Source: Nostocoides sp. HKS02
GTDB lineage: Bacteria; Actinomycetota; Actinomycetes; Actinomycetales; Dermatophilaceae
Length of the DNA stretch: 64,000 nucleotides
Direction of reading: 5' to 3'
Assembly (NCBI RefSeq): GCF_009707485.1
Contig: NZ_CP046121.1
Span: 186,001-250,000, forward strand
This document shows, piece after piece, positions 35,946 to 46,108 of the stretch. The translations under genes were made by a program, and so were the position numbers. Each line of letters opens with the position of its first letter. The first letter of the stretch is position 1. The notes under the pieces were generated by a model. It was not told the DNA's origin. It did not search any database and worked only from the letters and a program-made list of their open reading frames with translations.

Positions 35946-37304
35946 GTGACGATTTCTGCCGCTCGCACTCCCGCGTCGACCCGGCCCCGGCGGGCGCGCA
36001 TCCACCGGGCCTGGTGGGTGGTCGCCGTCGTCCTGGCAGCAGGCGTCGCGGCGGCGGGGTTCCGGTCCTCCACCGGTGCCCTGCTTGAGCCGCTCGAGGC
36101 CGAGTTCGGGTGGTCCCGCGCGACCACCTCCGGCGCGGTGACCGCCAACCTGGTGATCTACGGGCTCACGGCGCCGTTCGCAGCGGCGCTGATGGACCGG
36201 TTCGGCATCAGGCGGGTCGTCGCGGCGGCCCTGCTGCTCGTGGCCCTCGGCTCGGGGCTCACCACCGTGATGACGGCGCCCTGGCAGCTGTGGCTGCTGT
36301 GGGGGATCGCGGTCGGGGTGGGCACCGGGGCCATGGCCCTCGTGCTCGGGGCCATCGTCGCCAACCGCTGGTTCGTCGAGTCGCGCCGCGGGCTGGTCAC
36401 CGGCGTGTTCTCCGCAGCAGGCGCGGCTGGCCAGCTCGTCTTCCTCCCCGGCATCGCCGCGCTCGCCACCGGTCCCGGGTGGCGCTACGCCGCGCTGGTC
36501 GTCACCGGTGCGGCGGTCCTCCTCGTGCCCCTCGTCCTGCTCGTCGTGCGCGACTGGCCGTCCGACCTGGGGCTGCGGCCCGTCGGGGACGACGGCCCAG
36601 AGTCCGACCAGGCGCAGACGGTCGAGCCCCCGCCTGCGGGTCAGCCCGGCCCCGCCCGGGTCGCGGTGCAGACGCTGCGGGAATCGGTGCGCTCGCGGAC
36701 GTTCTGGATCCTGTTCGGCACCTTCTGGGTGTGCGGGTGGTCCACCAACGGGCTCATCGGCACCCACTTCATCCCCGCCGCGCACGACCACGGCATGCCC
36801 GAGACCACGGCCGCGGGGTTGCTCGCGCTGGTCGGCGTGTTCGACCTGGTCGGCACCATCGCCTCGGGATGGCTCACGGACCGGGTCGACCCCCGGTTCC
36901 TGCTCTGCGGGTACTACGGCCTGCGCGGGCTGTCGCTGTTGTTCGTTCCGGCATTGCTCGGACCGGACATCGCGCCCAACCTCTTCGTGTTCATCGTGTT
37001 CTACGGCCTGGACTGGGTGGCGACCGTGCCGCCGACGATCGCCCTGTGCCGGCGGCACTTCGGCGTGCAGCGCTCCGGGGTCGTGTTCGGCTGGGTGTTC
37101 GCCTCGCACATGGTGGGTGCCGGGGTGGCCGCCTCGTATGCCGGCTGGGTCCGGACCACGACCGGCGACTACTTCACGGCGTGGCTCACGGCCGGAGGCA
37201 TGTGCCTGTTCGCGGCCATGGCCTGCCTCGCGATCTCGCGGACTCCTGAGCGCGGCTCGTGGCACGCCGCGGGCGAGGAGTCCGAAGTCGCCAGCGTGGC
37301 CTGA
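35946..37304 (+). CDS. MFS transporter
   Basis: 452 residues, GTG start. Twelve hydrophobic segments in two halves with a soluble linker near 215-240. The loop 2-3 region has LMDRFGIRRVV, the MFS motif A variant, and its counterpart in the second half is WLTDRVDPRFLL. Helix 1 GFRSSTGALLEPLEAEFGWSRA resembles the monocarboxylate/oxalate-type (OFA/MCT-like) branch. The substrate is unknown. Just downstream of the YcaQ-like gene in the same direction, convergent with the next gene. Confidence 0.85.
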   Translation: MTISAARTPASTRPRRARIHRAWWVVAVVLAAGVAAAGFRSSTGALLEPLEAEFGWSRATTSGAVTANLVIYGLTAPFAAALMDRFGIRRVVAAALLLVALGSGLTTVMTAPWQLWLLWGIAVGVGTGAMALVLGAIVANRWFVESRRGLVTGVFSAAGAAGQLVFLPGIAALATGPGWRYAALVVTGAAVLLVPLVLLVVRDWPSDLGLRPVGDDGPESDQAQTVEPPPAGQPGPARVAVQTLRESVRSRTFWILFGTFWVCGWSTNGLIGTHFIPAAHDHGMPETTAAGLLALVGVFDLVGTIASGWLTDRVDPRFLLCGYYGLRGLSLLFVPALLGPDIAPNLFVFIVFYGLDWVATVPPTIALCRRHFGVQRSGVVFGWVFASHMVGAGVAASYAGWVRTTTGDYFTAWLTAGGMCLFAAMACLAISRTPERGSWHAAGEESEVASVA

Positions 37305-37326
37305 GCGGGCACCGTCAACGGCCAGC

Positions 37327-39132
37327 TCACGCAGGTGGCATGAGGTGGATGACGCTCACACCCCGCAGGTGGGCGTCCTGGATCTGGGTCGCGAGGGGGC
37401 AGCCCTCCCGCGCGAACACCTCGACAGACCGCTGCGGCTGCTGCGCCAGGTAGTCGCGCAGGCCCGCGAGGGTCTCGCCCTCGACGCCCAACCGTTCCAC
37501 CAGGACGTCCCGCGCCGGGCTCCACGAGTGCAGGATCGTGCCCAGCCACCGGGTCGTGTAGTCGCTCGCCGGCTTGGAGCAGGTCCCGAGGACCACCATG
37601 TCGACGGTGGGCGGCGCTCCGTCGGGGTAGCGCGCCAGGGCGGCAGCGATCGGTTCGGTCTCGAGCACATTCCGATCGGGCTGCGGCCAGGACGTGACCA
37701 CCGCAGAGACGCCGAACGGGAGCCAGGCGAGGGTGGCCACCAGGGCCACTGCTGCGAGGCAGACGACCCGCGGGAGGCCGCCGGACCACTCGGTGAGCAG
37801 GTCGACGACCAGGTCGCCCACACAGATGATCGCGATCAGGACCAAGGCGTAGACGGACTTGATCAGGTAGTACCCGCCGACCCCTGCGCCGGTGACCAGC
37901 TGGACACCTAGGACCGCGAGCGGCATGGCCAGCGCCCCGACCATGGCCGCGGTCAGCACCGAGGCGACAGGGTCGCGGGGCGCCCTCAGGTAGTGCACCG
38001 ACAGGGCTATGGCCGCCAAGGTCGCCAATCCGAGCCACGACGTGATGGGCACGGGCATCACCGCGGTTGACTGGCTCGAGAGCCAGTCGGCGTTCGAGTA
38101 GAACTGCCTGGGCCCGTACACGGGGTATGCCGCCACGGCGGCGAGGAGGGCGGTCAGTCCCCAAGCCCACCACGAGATCCGGCGCAGGTGACGCAGTGCG
38201 ACCCAGGCCAGGGCCACCGCCAGTGGGCCCGCGGCGAGCGGCCAGGCGTTGAGCGCCACAGCGAGCGCCCCGGCTGCGGTCACTACCGCGCCGGACACGC
38301 CAAGGCCCCGGCGCACCTGGGCCAGACACAGGAGCCCCGCCACCAGGGCCGCGTTGGCCAGTGACTGGGCCTGGAAGCCGCGGTTCGCGACCACCGGAAC
38401 GATCCCGACGAACAGCATGAGGAAGACCGCGGTCCCCGACACCAGCATCGCGGCCCGCGACAGCCGTCGAGCGGTCCAGGCGAGCTCCCTCAGCAGCAAC
38501 AACCCGGCAGCGACGCAGGCCACCATCTGGAGCGAGTAGATCGCCTCCGCGCCGGCGATCGACTGGGCCGTGGTCGGTGCCGCCAGACCGCCTCGGACGA
38601 TCCAGGGCAGGTACTCGGCGAGAAAGGACCCGGCCGGGCGATAGGACGTTGGGCCGTACAGGCCGGGGATGCTCTCGAAGCGGAAGGTGTACCCGTGGGC
38701 CTCACCCATGGCGATCGAGTAGCGGACGTGGGCCGCGTTGTCGTAGCCGAACACGAGCCGGTTGATCCGGGCCTCGGTCGAACCGAACAGCTTCGGTGCC
38801 GTGGCCACCACGGTGAGCGCCACCGCGAGCATGATCGGGCGGTCGCCCACTCGGGTTCCCCAGCCGGGCCGACCCCAACGACGCGCCAACGGCGCCATCA
38901 CGAGCAGTCCGGCGCCCGCCAGCCACGAGGGGGGAAGGGGGACCCCCAGTGCGTCACAGGCGGTGGCTGCACTCACCCAGAATGCGCACAGGGTGGTCGC
39001 GCCGAGCACCGTCCGGACCAGCCAGCCGGACGCCAGTGGGTAGAGGCTCGCGCAGCACGCCAGCGAGAGGAGTGCTGCCAGCTGCCCCCAGCCCACCGCA
39101 CAGAGGAGGACGGACCCGCCGACGACGGCCAC
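37327..39132 (-). CDS. Large polytopic membrane protein, possible GT-C fold (DUF6541-like)
   Basis: 601 residues, GTG start, about 13 hydrophobic helices. After the third helix a loop reads FGYDNAAHVRYSIAMGEAHGY, followed by GPTSYRPAGSFLAEYLP. The acidic-His first loop and the C-terminal soluble segment (about 490-601, with TCSKPASDYTTRWLGTILHSW) recall GT-C membrane glycosyltransferases and the DUF6541 proteins of actinobacteria. No catalytic assignment is possible from sequence alone. Single gene, convergent with the MFS transporter. Confidence 0.65.
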   Translation of the reverse strand: MAVVGGSVLLCAVGWGQLAALLSLACCASLYPLASGWLVRTVLGATTLCAFWVSAATACDALGVPLPPSWLAGAGLLVMAPLARRWGRPGWGTRVGDRPIMLAVALTVVATAPKLFGSTEARINRLVFGYDNAAHVRYSIAMGEAHGYTFRFESIPGLYGPTSYRPAGSFLAEYLPWIVRGGLAAPTTAQSIAGAEAIYSLQMVACVAAGLLLLRELAWTARRLSRAAMLVSGTAVFLMLFVGIVPVVANRGFQAQSLANAALVAGLLCLAQVRRGLGVSGAVVTAAGALAVALNAWPLAAGPLAVALAWVALRHLRRISWWAWGLTALLAAVAAYPVYGPRQFYSNADWLSSQSTAVMPVPITSWLGLATLAAIALSVHYLRAPRDPVASVLTAAMVGALAMPLAVLGVQLVTGAGVGGYYLIKSVYALVLIAIICVGDLVVDLLTEWSGGLPRVVCLAAVALVATLAWLPFGVSAVVTSWPQPDRNVLETEPIAAALARYPDGAPPTVDMVVLGTCSKPASDYTTRWLGTILHSWSPARDVLVERLGVEGETLAGLRDYLAQQPQRSVEVFAREGCPLATQIQDAHLRGVSVIHLMPPA

Positions 39133-39365
39133 CCACAGGAGGGGGAGCCTGCACCATCCGCACCGGTTCGGGGTACGCCGGTAGCGGTGCGTGGGCGCCC
39201 TCTCTCACGAGAGCGTCGAGTTCCGACACTGCTGGGGTCCTGCCTGTTGGATGGACGGTCGTCTCGACTATGCCGAGGGATCGGGAGATTGACGCGCCCG
39301 CGCGGGCAAACGTGTCCAAACGGACGAGTCGCCGCGGTCTTGACGGCTGTGTTTGGGTGGGTGTC

Positions 39366-39650
39366 ATGGCAGACATCTCGGTCATCAACAGCCCCGCGAG
39401 GCATCGCTACGAGGCGAGGATCGACGGGGTGCTCGCGGGCGTGGCGCTCTACCGCGAGGAGCGCGACGCCGTCGTCTTCACCCACACCGAGGTGATGCCG
39501 GCCTTCGAGGGGCACGGCGTGGGCGGCGTCCTCGCGCGCGGCGCGCTCGACGACGTGCGGCACCGTGGGCGTCGCGTCGTGGCGCTGTGCCCGTTCATCG
39601 CGGCGTGGATCGCCAAGCATCCGCGCTACCAGGACCTGCTCGTCGCGTGA
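39366..39650 (+). CDS. Small GNAT-family N-acetyltransferase-like protein
   Basis: 94 residues. Minimal GNAT of the COG2388 (YjdJ/NATD1) type: RYEARIDGVLAGVALYREERDAVVFTHTEVMPAFEGHGVGGVLARGALDDVR, with the acetyl-CoA-binding EGHGVGG loop, then VVALCPFIAAWIAKHPRYQDL, the conserved CPF..W...HP motif. Acceptor unknown. ATG 39366 is preferred; a GTG nine bases upstream is possible. Lies just upstream of secA in the same direction. Confidence 0.88.
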   Translation: MADISVINSPARHRYEARIDGVLAGVALYREERDAVVFTHTEVMPAFEGHGVGGVLARGALDDVRHRGRRVVALCPFIAAWIAKHPRYQDLLVA

Positions 39651-39765
39651 GCCCACGCCACGGCATACCGACCGGCGCGTCCCCGGCCGGAGACGGACTC
39701 GACTAACCTAGGACGGGCCGCAGCCACAGGGGTGTCGGCGGCCGCGAACTTTCAGGAGATGCTGC

Positions 39766-42721
<2,956 letters not shown>

Positions 42722-42726
42722 GAAGC

Positions 42727-42791
42727 ACCTAGCCAACGGACCTAGCCGGCTGACCTAGCCGACTGACCTAGCCGACTGACCTAGCCGACTT
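42727..42791. repeat. Five 13-bp tandem repeats behind secA
   Basis: Five head-to-tail units of 13 bases beginning acctagcc: 42727, 42740, 42753, 42766 and 42779. The last three are nearly identical (acctagccgactg) and the first is the most degenerate. The last unit contains the TAG stop of the minus-strand Rv3235-like gene, and every other unit carries another minus-strand TAG. Fills nearly all of the secA/Rv3235-like intergenic gap. Confidence 0.93.
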
Positions 42792-43326
42792 GGAGCGCCT
42801 CCACGCGCCACCGGCCGTCCAACCCCACGAGCCGGATGGCCAGGGCGCGGATGCGTGGGCCGTCGACGACCACCGCGCACGCCTCGGCGACCCCGTCTGC
42901 GGGCTCGCAGACCCGGACGCTGCGCACGGTCGCCCTGCGGGTGGGGGGCAGGCCGCGCCTGATCGACACCGAGGCGCGCCGGGCGACCACGGCATACACC
43001 TCCGGGGTGGTCCACCGGAGCAGCTGTGGCGCCGGACGGGCGCCGGCCATCACCTCGACGAGCCCCTGGGCGATGTGCGCGGCCCAGGGCCGAGGGTCCG
43101 GCAGGTCGTCGCGACGGGTCGGCCGCTCGCCGAAGAGCTCCTCGTCGCTCGGTCCGCTGAAGTCGACGGCCAGCGCGTCCTGGACGTAGGCGGTCGGGGT
43201 CGGTGTCGTGGGCTCCCACACGTCCGTCTCGACGATGACCGCTGGACGGTGCCGTGGTGCCGGGACGATGCGCAGTGGGGTCAGGGACGGGACCGGGGGT
43301 TCGGGGGCTGCTGCGGGCAGGCTCAC
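42781..43326 (-). CDS. Rv3235 family protein
   Basis: 181 residues. The Pro-rich N-terminal half is followed by a conserved core (about 85-181): DPRPWAAHIAQGLVEVMAGARPAPQLLRWTTPEVYAVVARRA, then VRSVRVCEPADGVAEACAVVVDGPRIRALAIRLVGLDGRWRVEALQVG (both cited in part). This matches the Rv3235-type proteins that lie beside secA in actinobacteria. Function unknown, probably cytoplasmic. Its start overlaps the stop of the LysM gene by four bases, so the two are coupled. Confidence 0.82.
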   Translation of the reverse strand: MSLPAAAPEPPVPSLTPLRIVPAPRHRPAVIVETDVWEPTTPTPTAYVQDALAVDFSGPSDEELFGERPTRRDDLPDPRPWAAHIAQGLVEVMAGARPAPQLLRWTTPEVYAVVARRASVSIRRGLPPTRRATVRSVRVCEPADGVAEACAVVVDGPRIRALAIRLVGLDGRWRVEALQVG

Positions 43327-44138
43327 CGGTGACCTCCGAAGCGGTCACCTGCGGCACGCTCGGAAGCGGGCCCCTGGTGGGACGGGCGCGGCGGGCGCAG
43401 GACCTGCCCGGGCACCAGGAGGTCGGGATCGGCGCCGATGACGGCGCGGTTGGTGGCGTGCCAGTCGGGCCATGCCTGCGCGACCTCGGCGTCGCTCGCC
43501 TGGGCGCCCAGGTGGCGACGGACGATGTCCCACAGGGTGTCGCCGCGATGAACGACCACGTCCGTGCCGGCCGACGGCGGGGGCGTGGCGGCGAGCAGCG
43601 CGGGGCTGGCCTGGGGCCGGACCCGAGGGCGGGTGGGCGTCCAGCCGGGTGGTGCCACCTCGTCCGCCGGAGGGGTCGTCCGCAGCGCTGACCGAGTCGT
43701 GGCGAAGCCCGGGGGAGGGAGCGGCGCCGAGGACTCGATGCTGGTCGTGGCAGACGGAGTACCTCCCGGTGACGGCCCCCCGGCCGCGAGGGCGGCGGGA
43801 GCGACCGTGCCCACCGCGGCCGCGCCGAGCAGTGCCGCGGCGATCCGGCGCGACGCCCTCGGTGCGCACCCGGCGGCCAGACGGTCCCCCAGTCGCCCGC
43901 ACCGACCAGGCAGGTGGGCGACGACAGCGGCGCCGGTGCCGAGGACGAACCACCCCTCGAGGAGCAGGGCTGCCAGCGCGGCGACGAGGACCACGGCCTC
44001 CTCCAGACTTGCCGGGCCCGGAGCGCGGACCAGCGCCCACTGGTGGGCGACACGGCCCACGAGCCACCACGCCGTCCCCACGAGACCGAGCCCGGCCCCC
44101 GCCGCGACAAGCCGAACCTGCGTCTGTGAATGGTCCAC
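43323..44138 (-). CDS. LysM-domain membrane protein
   Basis: 271 residues. Three hydrophobic segments (about 8-28, 45-72 and 98-118) precede a Pro/Thr/Ser-rich extracytoplasmic spacer. One LysM domain follows near 192-245: DVVVHRGDTLWDIVRRHLG, EVAQAWPDWHATNRAVIG and LLVPGQVLRPP. It probably anchors to peptidoglycan or chitin-like glycan from the membrane. The pairing with an Rv3235-like gene downstream of secA is common in actinobacteria. It has an AT-richer upstream region shared with the divergent next gene. Confidence 0.85.
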   Translation of the reverse strand: MDHSQTQVRLVAAGAGLGLVGTAWWLVGRVAHQWALVRAPGPASLEEAVVLVAALAALLLEGWFVLGTGAAVVAHLPGRCGRLGDRLAAGCAPRASRRIAAALLGAAAVGTVAPAALAAGGPSPGGTPSATTSIESSAPLPPPGFATTRSALRTTPPADEVAPPGWTPTRPRVRPQASPALLAATPPPSAGTDVVVHRGDTLWDIVRRHLGAQASDAEVAQAWPDWHATNRAVIGADPDLLVPGQVLRPPRPSHQGPASERAAGDRFGGHR

Positions 44139-44247
44139 CGCGCCCCCCAGCGTGTGTTTAGCTGTATTTCCTTCTGTTTGACGATATCAACGTGGATTTG
44201 AACCTGGCAAGTGGCGAGCGACTACCCTGCGGCCAGGAGGGGGAGCG
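44139..44247. promoter_or_regulatory. AT-rich divergent promoter region
   Basis: Most AT-rich stretch of the neighbourhood, between the LysM gene (minus) and the Sm-like gene (plus). On the minus strand TTGATA and TACAGC are separated by 18 bases, a fair sigma-70-type pair for the LysM operon. The same place holds the imperfect dyad TTGACGATATCAA, a possible operator. The plus-strand gene has a GGAGGGGG ribosome-binding site. Confidence 0.4.
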
Positions 44248-44811
44248 ATGCGGTGGGAACAGTTGTTCAGCGACCTGGAGTCGCAGTGGGATGCCGAGCT
44301 GCGCCGGTCGTTCGACGCGGAGGTGGCCGATCGCACCCGGCGCGAGCGCGCCACCGTCGGGCTCGGCGAACGGCTCGCGGCGGTCCGCCAGCAGATACTG
44401 CGGGTGAGCCTGTCCACCGGCGAGGTCGTCGAGGGACGCGTCGCGGATGTCGGTGCGGGCTGGCTGCTGCTGCGGACCACGACCACCGGACCGGGGCCGG
44501 GCGCCGCGCTCGTGCCGTTCGTCGCCGTCACCGCCGTCGTCGGCCTGGGTCGGCACGCGACATCCCTTGGTGTGGGGCGCAGGTTCGGCTTCGGTTATGC
44601 CTTGCGTGGGCTGAGTCGTGACCGCGCCGTCGTCTCGCTCACCGATCGATCCGGCGCGGTGTGCACCGGAACGATCGACGTGGTGGGCGCGGACGTCCTC
44701 GAGCTGAGCGAGCACCCGGCCGACGTGCCGCGGCGGCCGGAGAACCTCACCGGCAGCCGCCTAGTGCCGTTCGCGTCGGTCGTGGTGGTGCGGCAGGCGG
44801 CCAGTGCGTGA
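44248..44811 (+). CDS. Hypothetical protein with Sm-like/beta-barrel repeats
   Basis: 187 residues. An acidic N-terminal helix (about 1-45: WEQLFSDLESQWDAELRRSF) is followed by two similar beta-rich halves: QILRVSLSTGEVVEGRVADVGAGWLLLRT and VVSLTDRSGAVCTGTIDVVGADVLELSE (cited in part). The G-x-x-x-x-G-x-V-x-x-V-G-x-x-x-L pattern resembles LSm/Sm-type barrels. Each half is followed by an LVPF-type strand. No signal peptide. Not recognised beyond this; the duplicated fold suggests binding to RNA or another ligand, which is inference. Confidence 0.65.
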   Translation: MRWEQLFSDLESQWDAELRRSFDAEVADRTRRERATVGLGERLAAVRQQILRVSLSTGEVVEGRVADVGAGWLLLRTTTTGPGPGAALVPFVAVTAVVGLGRHATSLGVGRRFGFGYALRGLSRDRAVVSLTDRSGAVCTGTIDVVGADVLELSEHPADVPRRPENLTGSRLVPFASVVVVRQAASA

Positions 44812-44853
44812 CGGCGGACCGAAGCCCGCCGCCTGCCGAGCGGTCGGTTCGGG

Positions 44854-45078
44854 CTACTCCGCGCCCTGGCCGAACGGGTGGGCGGCCACGAACGTCTTGG
44901 TCTCGCTGTACATCCGCTGGATGTAGTTCTCGAGCTCGGCAACCTCGACACGCCACTGGCCCCGACCGCCGACCTTGATCGCGGGGAGCTCGCCGGACCG
45001 CACCAGGGCGTAGGCCTGGGCGGATGAGATGTCGAGCACTTCGGACACCTCGGACAGCTGAATGAAGCGCTTTGTCAC
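44854..45078 (-). CDS. Excisionase/MerR-like helix-turn-helix protein
   Basis: 74 residues from GTG 45078, supported by AGGGGAA seven bases upstream. A single HTH_17-type domain covers FIQLSEVSEVLDISSAQAYALVRSGELPAIKVGGRGQWRVEVAELENYIQRMY (cited in part), the pattern of Xis-like and BldC-like DNA-binding proteins: an HTH, then a two-stranded wing with Gly-Gly-Arg-Gly and a Trp-Arg pair. There is no phage or integron context, so it is more likely a small chromosomal regulator, perhaps of the divergent SAF/ATPase pair. An ATG 36 bases further upstream is a weaker alternative. Confidence 0.85.
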   Translation of the reverse strand: MTKRFIQLSEVSEVLDISSAQAYALVRSGELPAIKVGGRGQWRVEVAELENYIQRMYSETKTFVAAHPFGQGAE

Positions 45079-45433
45079 TGGAGTTCCCCTGCCTTCACGA
45101 ATGTCTCGACTCAAATGGTCTTGACTCTGACCTTAACTGTTCTTGACCAACTGTTTACCATGATCGTCAGTCTGCGTGGGGTCAGTGGCGGCATTCTGTC
45201 ATCCCCAACCGTTCGGCTGAGTTGGCGTGCCGTACGTGTGGATGAGGTGGTCCCTGTGGATTGGGCAAGCAGGGGACGCGGTGAATGCGCCATGATGTGC
45301 ACGCCATCTGTCTACGTCATCTGTGTTCGTCATCTATTTGCGTCATGTGTCTGCGGCATGGCTGCCATGGCTTGGCCCGGGGGGATCCGGCGCGACCGGT
45401 CAGCGCAGCAGGCTTGTCACGAAGGGGGCCCTC
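45079..45433. promoter_or_regulatory. 355-base divergent control region with direct repeats
   Basis: Non-coding gap between the HTH gene and the SAF-domain gene, lower in G+C than its surroundings. It holds two direct copies of TGACC(TT)AACTGTT at 45128-45141 and 45144-45155, close to the HTH start, and a second cluster of 13-base repeats at 45303-45354. Reading frames crossing it have poor codon usage and repeat-derived sequence, so I see no gene. I find no convincing -35/-10 pair. The layout suits autoregulation by the HTH protein. Confidence 0.5.
45303..45354. repeat. Degenerate 13-bp iterated repeats upstream of the SAF gene
   Basis: Four units spaced exactly 13 bases: gccatctgtctac (45303), gtcatctgtgttc (45316), gtcatctatttgc (45329) and gtcatgtgtctgc (45342). 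A weaker gccatgatgtgca precedes at 45289 and a ggcatggctgcc follows at 45355. They end 79 bases before the SAF start. Confidence 0.8.
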
Positions 45434-46108
45434 GTGTCGGAACTGCCCACACCCACAGCGATCAGGCTGCAGCGGCCCCGGTGGCGCGACGGGCGCCTGG
45501 TGATCGGTGTCGTGCTCGTGCTCGCGTCCGTGGTCCTCGGGTCAGTCGTCGTCAGCAGCGCCGACGACCGCGTCCCCAGCTACGCCGCCCGCGCGGCGCT
45601 GGTCCCCGGTCAGCGGATCAGCGAAGCCGACCTCGTGCGCGTCGACGTGCAGCTGGGCGATGCGTCCGGGGTCTACCTGTCGGCACGCCGGGCGCTCGGC
45701 CCCGATCGCTTCGTGCTCCGGCCGGTCCAGGGCGGAGAGCTCGTGCCCGTCGCCGCGATCGGCGGCCGCGAGTCGGTCACGGTGCAGCCGCTCACCCTCG
45801 TCGTCGATGCCGGGTCCGCGGCAGCCCTGCAGGTCGGTTCGCAGGTCGACGTCTACGCCGACATCCCTACGGGCGGTGGCGCCTCGGGTGGCCCGACCTT
45901 TGCCGGTCCCGAGCTCGTCCTCCAGCGGGTCAGCGTGTCGAGCCTTCCGCAGGGTTCCGGTGGCCTGGGTGGCGGCTCCAGTACCGGCCAACCGGTGCAG
46001 GTCATGGCACCCACCGACCGGGTCAAGGACCTCATCGGCCGAATCGACCAGGGGGCCCGGGTGACCGTCGTGCCCGTGGCCGGCACGATCCTCAAGGTCG
46101 ACCGGTGA
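45434..46108 (+). CDS. CpaB-like SAF-domain membrane protein
   Basis: 224 residues from GTG 45434, preceded by GAAGGGGG. A membrane anchor at about 20-42 leads to an extracytoplasmic SAF domain: SYAARAALVPGQRISEADLVRVDVQLG, RFVLRPVQGGELVPVAAI (cited in part). An RcpC-like second part follows, with LTLVVDAGSAAALQVGSQVDVYADI and a C-terminal VTVVPVAGTILKVDR. Same plan as the CpaB of the Tad locus (23396-24181) but shorter, and away from other pilus genes. It overlaps the TadZ-like ATPase by four bases, mirroring the cpaB-tadZ overlap in the Tad operon. Confidence 0.82.
   Translation: MSELPTPTAIRLQRPRWRDGRLVIGVVLVLASVVLGSVVVSSADDRVPSYAARAALVPGQRISEADLVRVDVQLGDASGVYLSARRALGPDRFVLRPVQGGELVPVAAIGGRESVTVQPLTLVVDAGSAAALQVGSQVDVYADIPTGGGASGGPTFAGPELVLQRVSVSSLPQGSGGLGGGSSTGQPVQVMAPTDRVKDLIGRIDQGARVTVVPVAGTILKVDR

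Noticed and set aside
44854..45078. Phage excisionase of an integrated element
   Set aside because: The HTH is Xis-like, but no integrase, att-like repeats or other phage genes are nearby.
45303..45354. CRISPR array
   Set aside because: Units are 13 bases, contiguous and degenerate, with no spacers and no cas genes.
45115..46104. N-terminal extension of the TadZ-like protein through the control region and SAF gene
   Set aside because: The frame runs antiparallel to good codon usage, crosses tandem repeats and fully overlaps the SAF gene. The GTGA start at 46105 is convincing.
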